DNA of 64,000 nt from Saccharomycopsis crataegensis (lineage: Eukaryota; Ascomycota; Saccharomycetes; Ascoideales; Saccharomycopsidaceae), in contig NW_027043829.1 in the NCBI RefSeq assembly GCF_037102585.1, positions 3,286,001-3,350,000 on the forward strand, in the 5' to 3' direction. The notes below the pieces were generated by a model. It saw only the letters and a program-made list of their open reading frames with translations. It did no database searches and had not been told where the DNA came from. A program made the position numbers and the translations under genes. This document shows positions 41,342 through 52,048 of this stretch, in pieces (position 1 is the stretch's first letter; each line of letters starts with the position of its first letter).

Positions 41342-41359
41342 ATACCATGATCATGGTAT
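41342..41359. other. 18-base perfect palindrome
   Basis: ATACCATGATCATGGTAT equals its own reverse complement. It could bind a dimeric regulator or form a cruciform. Confidence 0.85.
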
Positions 41360-42817
41360 TATTCACAGTATACATTCTTCCAATATGAAGAGAGGTATCG
41401 CTTTACCTTTTATGTATTGAGCCATTAAACTCATTTTAATGATATATTTTAACCCACTGAGCATGAAAAGCCCCCTGATTTGCTTTCTTCTACTATTTAT
41501 TGTCTCACACAAGTATTGTTATTTGCGTTTTTTGAAGTTCACACCAAAAACCACAAAGCACTATGCAAAGACACTAAAAACCAAATAATGGGTCCCTAAA
41601 ATGACCTGATCTCGACCAAAACATTAAATTGTAGAAAGTCTTCCAGAAATCTCAGATTATGTGACGACAGCAATGTTTCAAAATACTAAAAATAGTGCGC
41701 TCTTATTGCTATTATGTGCTGAGAGTTGCTACTGAGTGTAGCTATTGGAAAGCTAGTAATATTATTAATTGGGAAAAAACAATAAAGTAAAAACAAAGAC
41801 AGTGTCACACGAAGCTCAACCCGTGTCTTTTTATGTACAAAAAGCTGTTATCCTAATTATTCATGTATATCTTATCCTGTCATATTTTTTTGACACAATT
41901 GACACATTTAGTGCTCTTGAAAAATATGATGAGCAATGTACACATAGTGCTTTGAAAAATGTAGTTAACACTCAGGCTTTCTAATATTATATTTCAATAT
42001 TAATTGCAATTTCTTGTGTATATAAATTTATTATTCCGCCTTTACGGAAATTATTGAATTGAGGTCATTATTACTGTTCGCAGTCCTTCTTGATCAACTT
42101 TCAAAAGAGTACACTATTAGTCATTTTTATTCTAAAGTACTGGAAACAAATTTATACTGAGCACGAAGCATTCTTTAGACAAAAAGATTTCAAAAATACA
42201 TGTGTAATAAATGATTAATTGTACATTGTACATGATCAACTAGTTTAATTGAGTTTGTGTGATGTTGAGAAGATTAAGATTGTGAATGAATAAACCCCCA
42301 TGTTCCGCTCCCCACAAAAAAAAAAAAAATGAAAACATTAGAGCTGTTCGTAGGTACTTTGTTTACACTTAGGCAACAAACAAACTAGAATAAGTACAAA
42401 TATCATTGAATTAAAGAGATTAGTATAGTTTCTATATATTCGTGATATCAAGGCCCTCCAGTTCCCCCTAGCCCTGGCTCGTCTAAGAGATTTTTCAAAG
42501 GACCACTATGCTCCATCAACAATTTCTCGAAAAGTTCAAGATTTAACGTCTCCTTCTTCCTTCAAACGTTGAATATTCACATATACATATTCTCAAAGTT
42601 ATTTTTTGAGGCTTGTATTATTATCATTATTTGAAAAATAAAAAATTGGACTCTTGTTTTTTGCCAAAACGTGGTTTAATTAGGGGTTAATTTGTCATGG
42701 TGAAATTTGCAGATCGCAACTGTACAATAAATAGTCACGTATAAAACTTAATTGCGAGAAATAATTAAAGCAAAATCCTCTTTTTTTTTCGTCAGTGCAC
42801 TATTTATCAATTTTTCT

Positions 42818-42860
42818 AGTGAGAAATTTATTTATTTGTTGTTATTTTTTATTTCTCACT
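42818..42860. other. Inverted repeat with 23-base AT-rich loop
   Basis: AGTGAGAAAT at 42818-42827 pairs perfectly with ATTTCTCACT at 42851-42860. It may be an RNA hairpin or a chance match in AT-rich DNA. Confidence 0.6.
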
Positions 42861-44598
42861 TGAATGTCTGAGGCTTCTGTCCAGACGCTAGTGATAAAGA
42901 GAGATTACAACATGTTATACCCTGTTCTATGCATATGATCAACACAGTAGATACAATGCAAATTGTATCCGATCTTCAGGACTTTTTCAGTAATTTATTT
43001 TGTAACACTCTGTTTGAAAAATAACAATGCATTTTGTCACTAGTAATTTTTTTTTTCTCAAGATAATTATCGTTTTGCAAAATCTTTTTGAAATATTTGA
43101 GACAAATATAAATAGCTATTGTTCGCAGAGAGGCAATGAAAAAAAATTTTTCTCATAACCTTAATTAGAATAATCAATCCTTCTAATTTTTGATATTAAT
43201 AGTACAGCAGCATGTTATTGTATTTTCTTGTTTATAATCAAATGATGGCCAAGTCTTTAAACTGGGCCTAATGAACCAGTTCTTGAAATCAATTACCAGG
43301 CTGGCGAAACCATCATATTAAGAAATATTGCAACGCTTGGATCCTAATCATATTTTCTAGTTCCATTTTACTTTTTTGCTTTTGCTATTGAAGACTATTT
43401 TTTATTCTTCAATACATATTACCTTAGATAGACAAGCTGGAAATGCAGTAATAATTAGCAGACATGTCAGTGAACGCTTCACGATATTCTTCAAGGCGCT
43501 CAAATAATAGGGTGATTTACATAGAAACCAATTTTGTAGTTGAGGCGGGCTAGCTGACGTTTTTTTTTCGCGAATTATTATGTTTAATTAATCTAATTAC
43601 CATGCTTATGTCACCGTTTGCTTTTGAAGAATGTAAAGAAGCTCTTTGTTACCAAGCGCTTCTTGTAAGGAATGCTATTAGTTATAAAATATCATCAGGG
43701 AAGCTCAATATTGATTTACTCAATTATCATTTTACTATTATTGTTATTTTCTTTGGTTTGCTTTTGTTTTTAATCAACGAGGTGATCCAATATCATATAT
43801 GGTACTATAGTCGCATTTTCAAAGAGCAATAATGCATATTTGACAAAAGCAAAATTTTAGTGTCGGATTGATACCACCCCCACAACTTCTTGCATAGTAA
43901 ACCTCAAAGATAAAAAATAACATATTATACGACCTATTACCTATCTGTTTGTTTCCTTTCTATTACTTTTTTTTTTTACTCATGTTTACATGATGAAGAA
44001 ACTCAATTGGGATTCATTTTTGTTAGTCACTCAAAGCACTGAACTTATTTGACATTGACAGAACCTCAAAGAGGATCTGTATAGTTAATTAAACTATCCT
44101 TGCGGACGGCTATTATACCAATTTATCTTAGAAACCTGACAGATTGCTTAGTTTGAAACTACGGTAAGGATTTTTTTTTTCTTTCTATTGTATTTTAAAT
44201 CTCTCAATCATCATTAAACTATAATGAAATTAGGTGCTGATCATTAAAAATTTCTCTTAGAGATAGATCATTGGAGGGGTGGTCCTGAAAGATGCTTTTT
44301 CCAGTAATTAATTTAATAATTTGGATAGTGAAGAAAAATATCCGCAGAAATGGATTTTCCTTTTACAATGAAATCATTACTTTCAATGTTCTTATAATAG
44401 TTATTGTTTTATGGTCTTGAAGTAAAATAGGGGCATTTGAACATGAGATAACCAAATTCTCATGGAAGGATATATATCGGGATATCTCATTAAGAGATTT
44501 TTTTTTAAAAAAAAAAATGGGCCTTTCAAAAAGTGACAATATTCTGAACCAAAAATTAAGTGTGTGGTAGTATGTTTACACAATAATCAAGCACATTT

Positions 44599-44616
44599 AT
44601 TGAAGATCTCTTCAAT
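44599..44616. other. Short interrupted palindrome
   Basis: ATTGAAGATCTCTTCAAT: two 8-base arms around TC. Flanking CACATT and GTGTG extend the symmetry imperfectly. Confidence 0.6.
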
Positions 44617-46059
44617 GTGTGTGGATGATTCTGAAATATTGATTTAAATTTTAGGATGTAAAGAAAGCAAATTGTGGTTATATTTTTAAAGATCATCGTA
44701 TAATATGTGATAGAACTCTTAGTATTCACATTTTCCTGAGGTAGATCCATAAAACCCTTAATGTTTTTAGCGATTTTCAACCACTCTCTGTAACTCACGA
44801 AGCACGGTGGGTCAAGGATAGAGCTATCCTCACCATCATTTACTTCGACACCTCAATTTTGTTGATACCAAGGATGTAATGTTGCTATGTGATAATGTGT
44901 GTACGATGTTACAGGACAATTATTTTGTGCAAGTTTGACGTGGATTGACTGGGTACCTTGGCAAGTATCCATAAAAAAAGAAAAAGAAAGCATAGATGGC
45001 TGACAATTATCCGGCATTGTTATGAGGTACAAGAAAAAAGACAGGGAAAAAAGAAACTAACATACAAAAGGTGGTTGGAATATTGGATATAAAATGAGTT
45101 AGCAAGTCATAACTCTCTTAGTTTTCAGATTTATGACGTCTTTGGAGGCTATTACCATGTCATTTGTAAATATTGCTAGGAGTATCCTTTATTATCACAG
45201 TGATCCATCAGAAAATTTGTATAATAACAGGGGTCATGTCGTCAAAATTCCAATAGTAAGGATTCTACACTGACCTTCTTTGAACAACTGTCTATTCAAG
45301 GAAACAGAGTGGGTCACAATAGGTGTGATGACAGATTAAATTAGATAAATTAGTAACTGGAATTCGTGAGTATTTTAAGGTCTAAGTGAGGTTTGGGATA
45401 TATTAATTGATCTTGTTGGTGGTATTAGCAATAACAAGTGCACAATAGTGCATGGAAGGATGCTGGCCGATAACTTTTTTTTTGTGTGTTCCTGGTGGTC
45501 TTTTGTTTAATGGTGATGATGAAATGAGCAATACAAACTTCCAAACGTAAGAAACTGTACATATTATATTTTACAAATAAGTGTGTTGGCCATGCCTTTG
45601 ACTCTGATAGAATCGATATTTTGTGGGACACCACGAGTCTATGTCCCCCGTGGGTCACAGCAGCTGCGCGGCCCTCTCCGCCGTTGGCTATTTTAACGTT
45701 CAAGTGGTTTGGGTATTGTGCAGATAATTGCGTCTGTATACATGGATGTGCTTGTCACACTAGACATACAGTTTGGTGCATCAGTATGCTTGGCCTCCTT
45801 ATCAATTGATCGGCATCGTCCCTTTATTTAAATAACTGGACATTCCCAGATTTATTGTCACTCGGTGTTATGGTTCATCAGCCTTCCCAATCTGTACTAT
45901 AGCAAAATTATTTATAACCATACTCATATCCCATCATTCATTCAGTTTATCTCCTCATTCAATAGGTGGTATATATTTTTCACATATCTATCACACTGTG
46001 CCACGTAACATAACCACCTCCTCAAGTTTGAATCCATATACCAAAGAAGTCTGTTAAAT

Positions 46060-47721
46060 ATGGAACATATTCTTCAAGTCCCAGCCACCGTTTCCAGGTC
46101 AAACAAGAGTCAGATATTATACCTGAATAGTGTATGCCATCCTGCTCATAACTATTTGGCCAAAAACGATACCATCTCTTGTGATCAAATTATTAATTCC
46201 TACAAATATGTTGACCATTCAATCAAGAACCAAGAAGTCAGCTTGAGAGCCCTCCAATTCAATGATGATTGCTTGTCTTTTAACAACTACTCCAACGACT
46301 CTAACTGCCAATTCAATCATGTGGCGATCACTGCAAAGTTCTTGAGTAACGAAAGATTTGTTCGCAAACAAGTTATGAAAGATTACATCGTCAACAAGCA
46401 TGAATTCAACAACAACTTCAACTATAACGATGATAATTTTCTCCACTTGGCAAGCTCAAATATTACCAACTATTCCCCAAGTGGAGATGACTCTAAGTTC
46501 AAAAACTCCAACTTGTACAATCCTGAGAGAACCCGTTACATTATGTGGAGAAAATGGAGCCAAAAATCTTTGAACTTGCCATTAGCTTCCGTCGGTACCA
46601 CTAAAGAAGTTCTAAAGCCGGTGAGCAATGATTTGTATCATCAATTAGTGAGAAGTAAATGCAATCAAACTGATCACCATAATCAAAGATTTATTGTTTT
46701 CACTTTCCCTGACCAGCATCACACTTGTTTTGGGCCTTTGGTTAATAGTGCCGATTTGACAAAGTTCAACATCAATCAACAAATTAAATATTCCTACTCT
46801 TTGTCTAAGGATGAAGTTTTAAATATTATTGATGTTGAAGGTTCTGATGTTTTAACCGCCACAACATCTTACGATGACTCTATTTGCTCATCTATGAATT
46901 CAGCATTCACTGCTGCTTCTAACTCTTCGTCTGTACAGACTTCCATTATTGAACTCTCCAACAACAAATCTTCGGCCTCTCTTTATTTGAAATCACGTAA
47001 ATCTTCTCTCAAGTCAAGATCTTTATCTATCAATGAGTCCACTACTTTGCAATCAGCTATTTCCATTCTCCTTTCTTATAATGAAGATCTTTCAAAAATT
47101 CATGTCTTACACTCTGCTCTTCCAAGGGAAGCTAAACAAGTGATGTTCAATACTGGTGTTGAGATTGCTAAATGCCTACCAGAACTCGATTCCGAAAGGT
47201 ATTCTGATGCACTTGATAAATGTCGTCAATTGGAAGCTCAATACCATAAATCAACCCAAATTCTCAATGAAAAATGGCAAAAGACCCTCGAACGTCACGA
47301 AGAGCGCAGTGTTCAGTTGTCTTATTGGCATGAAATGGACTTGTATTCGGACGACCAATATCGCCAAATGATGGTGCAATTGGACTCTGAATTGTCAAAG
47401 CAAAAACAATCCACCAATTCTCAATGCACAAAATACAAGAAACTTCACTCCAGAAATCGTCGTGAATTGAATGCTTTGAAGTCTGGCCATAAAGTCTTAC
47501 AGTGTCCTAAGATGGGTGCTTTAATACATGGTCATTTTGTCGATGATTTAGAAGAAAAAAGGTTAGAAAGATTGTTAAATTGGGAAGATGTTAGAGCCAA
47601 GTACAATCCAAGACTTGAGAAGAGTTCTGTGTTAAGAAACATTATTGCTGATGATGATTTCGAAATTTATTACAGAGGACTATACGAGTGCTACGGTTTC
47701 GATAATGAAGAGTCGTATTAG
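46060..47721 (+). CDS. Unknown 553-aa protein, isolated between long intergenic regions
   Basis: ATG at 46060; I do not recognise the family. The first 170 residues are Asn/Ser-rich with short hydrophobic patches and RTRYIMWRKWSQKSL at about 160-175. The middle (about 270-340) is a serine-rich, basic segment (LKSRKSSLKSRSLSINES). About 345-500 is alpha-helical with coiled-coil character (LDKCRQLEAQYHKSTQILNE, then HRNRREL-type basic helices). The C-terminus is acidic and aromatic (DDDFEIYYRGLYECYGFDN). There is no membrane segment or zinc motif. Codon use resembles neighbouring genes and the frame is long, so it is real. The 8.3 kb upstream suggests complex control. Confidence 0.7.
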   Translation: MEHILQVPATVSRSNKSQILYLNSVCHPAHNYLAKNDTISCDQIINSYKYVDHSIKNQEVSLRALQFNDDCLSFNNYSNDSNCQFNHVAITAKFLSNERFVRKQVMKDYIVNKHEFNNNFNYNDDNFLHLASSNITNYSPSGDDSKFKNSNLYNPERTRYIMWRKWSQKSLNLPLASVGTTKEVLKPVSNDLYHQLVRSKCNQTDHHNQRFIVFTFPDQHHTCFGPLVNSADLTKFNINQQIKYSYSLSKDEVLNIIDVEGSDVLTATTSYDDSICSSMNSAFTAASNSSSVQTSIIELSNNKSSASLYLKSRKSSLKSRSLSINESTTLQSAISILLSYNEDLSKIHVLHSALPREAKQVMFNTGVEIAKCLPELDSERYSDALDKCRQLEAQYHKSTQILNEKWQKTLERHEERSVQLSYWHEMDLYSDDQYRQMMVQLDSELSKQKQSTNSQCTKYKKLHSRNRRELNALKSGHKVLQCPKMGALIHGHFVDDLEEKRLERLLNWEDVRAKYNPRLEKSSVLRNIIADDDFEIYYRGLYECYGFDNEESY

Positions 47722-48871
47722 ATTTTGTCGTTTATTCTTTATGTTCTGCCACTTTGAACGACTAAAAGTTATATTCTATTGTTTTTACCACTACCTGTTT
47801 GATTGCGTCTGCTCCTGATTTTGTTCAATTCTATCAAAGGTTTAGTACTATATTATTATTATGGAGAATGAAAATGACCTTTTTCATTCGTTCCTTGTCT
47901 TTTTTTTTCATGGGTTTTCATTTCTTGGGTACCAATTTATTAATGGGAGATCATTATATTGGTGTTTTTTTTATTTTTCTGGCTTATTTTTTTATCTCGC
48001 GTCTGGTGTTTATGTATTCAGGTTTTGTTATCGTTTTACTCTCGTTATTTTTGTTTTGTTGTGGGAAGTTTATTGTTTTAATATTTAATTTACTGCTGTT
48101 TCTGACGTCCCAAGCTTCAACAAGCTGTCTGTGTCAGATGTTATATTATAGCCTGTCTGGTGCCTGAACTATACTATTATTTCATTATACTATAAATCCA
48201 CTGGCTGCTAACTAACCACCTTTTGTGGTTGGTGTATTACTAATTACCCTTATCCTATATTATTGCTAACTTATATTATATTTATTATTACTATTACTAT
48301 GAATTCATTTTTGTAAATATTGACGCTTGAGCGACTCACATTGTTGAATGGATTACTTTTTTTCAATTGTTATTTGAAAGTTGCTTACCAGCCTTCAAAT
48401 ATTCAAAATATAGCGTTTTCTAGGATGTACACACAACGCGTTAGGATTATCACCACTCCCTATATATATATATATTCATACAATAATAATATAGGGATTA
48501 TTTGTTTGTAGTACATATACATATCCTGGAAGAGCAATGTTGAGTATTTCTTTCCTGTATGTTGTCAGTTTCTATTTTAAAAAAGATCGCCATACTCTTG
48601 TAAGCAAAAATTAGCATTTGGCTAAGTATTTGCATGATTTTTACCCAGGATGGGATTTTTTTAGACGACTCATATTGAAAATAAGATTGAGTTGAATGGT
48701 TTCAGAACATATATTAGAAATTATATTATAAGTGTCCACTAATTAAGTATCATGTTTGGCATACGCTCATTCGAAATGGTCCATAATCGAATTTTGGAGA
48801 AACGAAGTAACCCAGCACTTGAATTCCAAAATTAAGGTGAGACGAAGAAGTTATTCAAGAATATCTTCTTG

Positions 48872-48966
48872 CGTATTTCTTTTCTGACTCGTTAATATAC
48901 AATTCATTCATCGTATTTCTTTTCTGACTCGTTAATATACAATTCATTCATCGTATTTCTTTTTTT
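48872..48966. repeat. 40-base tandem repeat, two full copies and a partial
   Basis: Unit starting CGTATTTCTTTTCTGACTCG begins at 48872 and 48912, identical over all 40 bases. A third copy begins at 48952 and fades into poly-T after about 13 bases. Perfect identity means a recent duplication. Confidence 0.95.
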
Positions 48967-49540
48967 TTTAGATGTGAATAAACTGGGTGTGGGATGACCC
49001 ATGCTATCCGGCTACGCCTGCGTTTTAGTGATTATGAAACAACCCTGAACCTGAAGCAAGCCAGGATTATCGGTCCGATCTGCAATCAATATTTTGACTT
49101 AGGAGCTAATAATATTATGGTATTTGTACTATTTGATATTAAATACGTTGCGTTCATCTGTTACGTTACTCCCAGACCGACTATAACTGGGTCATGTTTT
49201 GGTTTCACAAATTTTTGTTCTGTATTATTAAACCATCCTCCTCCTTTGCTATATATTTTTTTACTGCCTCTCTTTATTATTATCCTACTTCTTCTTTTTA
49301 TCCAATTTGCATAATAAATTTGGATCTCCGAGGAAGCTAGCCCCGAGTATTAGCGTGGGCCCATAAAATTGGGTGATGAGATGACTTGCATGTGATTTTT
49401 ATGTTTGTCTGTGTGGACTGGGGTCCATTTAAAGCCCATTTTTACTATACTATATATTGAAAGGGATTCAGGTAATTTATACTATATATATATATATAAT
49501 GTTTTATGAAATGATGTCCAAGTAACCAAGCAAACCATAT

Positions 49541-49564
49541 GTCAGCCTGTCAGCCTGTCAGCCC
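49541..49564. repeat. Three-copy GTCAGCCT repeat
   Basis: GTCAGCCT at 49541 and 49549, GTCAGCCC at 49557. Confidence 0.9.
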
Positions 49565-50115
49565 AGAGCCGTCTTTCAAGATGAGGAAATAAATACGTTG
49601 ACAGATACTGAGTGAAGCACCGAGATGCCACACACTTTTAGATGGGGAAGTTTCTGTGGTTCCTTATTTCTTACTTTTATTTCTTGCTATATATAGGTAC
49701 GGATATGCTTCACCAGATAATGTCCCAAATATCAGCATTATTACTATCGTCACAATTAACGTTTCAACGTTGGCGAAAAGGTGCATGGCTTTTTTTTTTC
49801 TTTTTTTTTTCTATGGTACCCAAGTGACGTTGATAACATCATGATTGCTGTTAGTGCCGTTTCAGCGTTAGGGTCTTCGCTATTTCTTAACCTGTATGGA
49901 TAAGTTGACTCTCCTTAGATTTGCAAACAAGCAGGTCCAAAATTGGCACCAGTATCTGTTTCTTTTTTTTCTATTAGAGTACAACGGCACACCGATCAAG
50001 ATTGTGGGCAATCGAAAGCCTATCGTCACTTTCACGCATAAGGTGGTACATTAGCTGTCTGTTTCTTGAATAATTTTTTACAAATATGCGCACTGTTTTA
50101 CTGTGTAATACTTAC

Positions 50116-50155
50116 AGTAGTAGTGGTAGTGGTGGTGGTGGTAGTGGTAGTAGTG
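50116..50155. repeat. AGT/GGT trinucleotide microsatellite
   Basis: An interrupted run of AGT and GGT triplets over about 40 bases, not inside a credible ORF. Confidence 0.9.
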
Positions 50156-51963
50156 TATATTAGCGACTCGAAGATGTTCTAATGACAAGTATTTTACTTG
50201 TACTGATAAGCTGCCGCATACGAGTCAAAAAGAACAATAGATTGGTATTTCCCCGATGAATGATCAAATGAATGATCAAATCGTTACCGGTTTCCAGATT
50301 TTATTTTGTGGTCCAAAACAATCTAGGAAGAGATTTTCTCAATTGTGATTTTTTTTGGAACACCAGATGTGTGGAGGTTAAAGAATGCAGTGAGCGACCG
50401 CTGGACAAGACTGCATCTCAAATCATGTGTGACCTTTACCATAATCGCAGACAATTGATGTAGAAGAAATACGAATAATATGTTATAAATGAAAGATGGT
50501 CACCTACATGTTCATTTAAGACTGTTGACATCAATTGTGATGTTCGATTTCAGCAAGTGGGTCATAATTAAACTAGAAAAAGGCGATACTTCTTCTGAAA
50601 TAACAACACGTATAAATAAACAGAGCGAAACAAAAAAAAACTGAAGCATCTTCAAAAGTTTAAATGCTGGATAGAAGCAAATTCACTAAATGATATTCCA
50701 TAAAATTCCTGCAAAACAGTTACCAGAATCAGATAATTTACACTTTTACACGACTACGTCATGAGCTGCCTGGCACGGGTAAGTGTAATCACCAAGCGAG
50801 TCAATATTGAGCCGTGATTGATGCCATGTCCTATTATTTGCATAAATTGATTCATTTGCAGCACATGATAGATTTATTGTATATTTCAGATGTTCTCTCC
50901 AGTAAACTGAGATTGATATACAAGTACGCTCTAGGGTGACACCTAGCATCTAAATTCATCCACAAGGTCCTGTCATATCTACATCAAATCATTTCCAGAT
51001 ATGAAATCTGTATAAAAAAAAAAAAAAAAAATAATAATAATAGAATAAGATCAATTTTAGGGAATAGCAAAAAATTATAATAGATAATATTAAAAATACC
51101 ATTACAAAATCCGTGATCGATACCTGACATATGAAAAACGAAACAATAGAAATCAAAGAAACGTGGGTAAAAACCATATGGCCATTGTGATATTGTAATA
51201 CTATAGAGAAGATCTCAGAAGTTTTAATAACATTCAAACGTTCTTATAGTAAGATTTCAACTAAAGTAATAAAGGATAAAGAGCAAACTATTATTATATA
51301 TGAACCATATAGAGTTTATATTGTTCAGAAAAAACTTATTATCTACTTTTATGTTTTACCCTCTGTTTTCATCATTACATATTTTTGACTTTTACTGCGT
51401 CTTGACACGCTACTGTTATTCTATTTGTTATATAATAAGGGTTAAACATCCTTATTTTTTGATCTTTATATATATTACATAAACCGTTAATTTTCTTATA
51501 AATACAATACTATAAATTACAACTATTAAAATCATTACTATGTGAAACCAGATAAACGTATGTTGGTAGTGCGCCAAATCAAATCAAATCAAATTGTATA
51601 TTAACGGGTTACAGAGGTTCTAAATAACAGGCAAGCCGGGAATTTTATGCTGATCTTTCTAATAGGTAAGTAAAATACTATAACTTTCTCACAACATCAC
51701 ACTCCTTGCTTTAAGGATTAATCACATCACCAGTAAAAAACTCAACAATCAAAAAATTAAGGAAAAAAGGCGCAATGTGAAAATATCATATGAAGTCGTT
51801 AGTGAATTACCCATCACTAGGAGCTTCATGAACTGAGATGGAGGTCTTTGTTAGAGGGTTTTGGCACTATATCTCAAATACTAAGAATTTTCGATGTAGT
51901 GCGCCTAGTAATTGAATCTGTTTTATCTTTATTGGACAAAAAAAATGCTAATGTTTTAAACTG

Positions 51964-52048
51964 GCCTCGCTAGCACAATCGGTAGTGCATTCGACTCTTA
52001 ATAGTAAGTGTCATCGAAAGGTTGCGGGTTCGAGCCCCGCGTGGGGCT
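51964..52048 (+). tRNA. tRNA-Lys(CUU) with a 12-base intron
   Basis: The acceptor arms GCCTCGC and GTGGGGC pair (two G-T wobbles), with discriminator T at 52048. The D arm is GCAC/GTGC around AATCGGTA. The anticodon stem TTCGA/TCGAA encloses CTCTTAA, giving anticodon CTT. The T arm is GCGGG/CCCGC around TTCGAGC, which is also the internal B box. Twelve extra bases (about ATAGTAAGTGTC) lie directly 3' of position 37, the standard place of a tRNA intron. Removing them leaves 73 bases closely like yeast tRNA-Lys(CUU). T-runs follow at 52056 and 52078 as Pol III stops. Confidence 0.95.

Larger units (their letters stand above)
37786..46059. other. 8.3-kb gene-poor region
   Basis: I find no convincing gene on either strand. 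ORFs are short, AT-rich and without domains; several open at non-ATG codons. It holds a 95-base tandem duplication (38843-39033), a 23-base repeat (40281-40326), an 18-base perfect palindrome (41342-41359), two hairpin-like inverted repeats (42818-42860, 44599-44616), and CACGTG at 39725-39730 and 39902-39907. It ends at the ATG of the 553-aa gene and may be that gene's long promoter and 5' leader, or hold non-coding RNA. No tRNA is seen. Confidence 0.5.
47722..51963. other. 4.2-kb gene-poor region before the tRNA
   Basis: No gene with coding character. The T-rich segment to about 48170 is probably 3' UTR of the 553-aa gene. It holds a 40-base tandem repeat (48872-48966), an 8-base triplicate (49541-49564), AT dinucleotide runs near 48460 and 49480, and a trinucleotide tract (50116-50155). 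A 106-codon frame at 48994-49314 is AT-driven and has no domain. Confidence 0.45.

Noticed and set aside
41769-41984. 71-codon plus-strand frame
   Set aside because: It opens at TTG and has no similarity or domain.
43602-43832. 76-codon ORF with a possible membrane helix
   Set aside because: AT-rich DNA gives hydrophobic frames easily; no conservation evidence is available.
38200-46000. CRISPR array, rRNA, U6 or signal-recognition RNA
   Set aside because: No regularly spaced repeats and no matching conserved RNA blocks; CRISPR is not expected in a yeast nuclear genome.
47799-48167. 122-codon hydrophobic frame
   Set aside because: It opens at TTG in T-rich 3' UTR and is Phe/Leu-rich from base composition.
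48994-49314. 106-codon ORF beginning MTHAIRLRLRF
   Set aside because: No domain, hydrophobic tail from T-rich DNA, adjacent to repeats.
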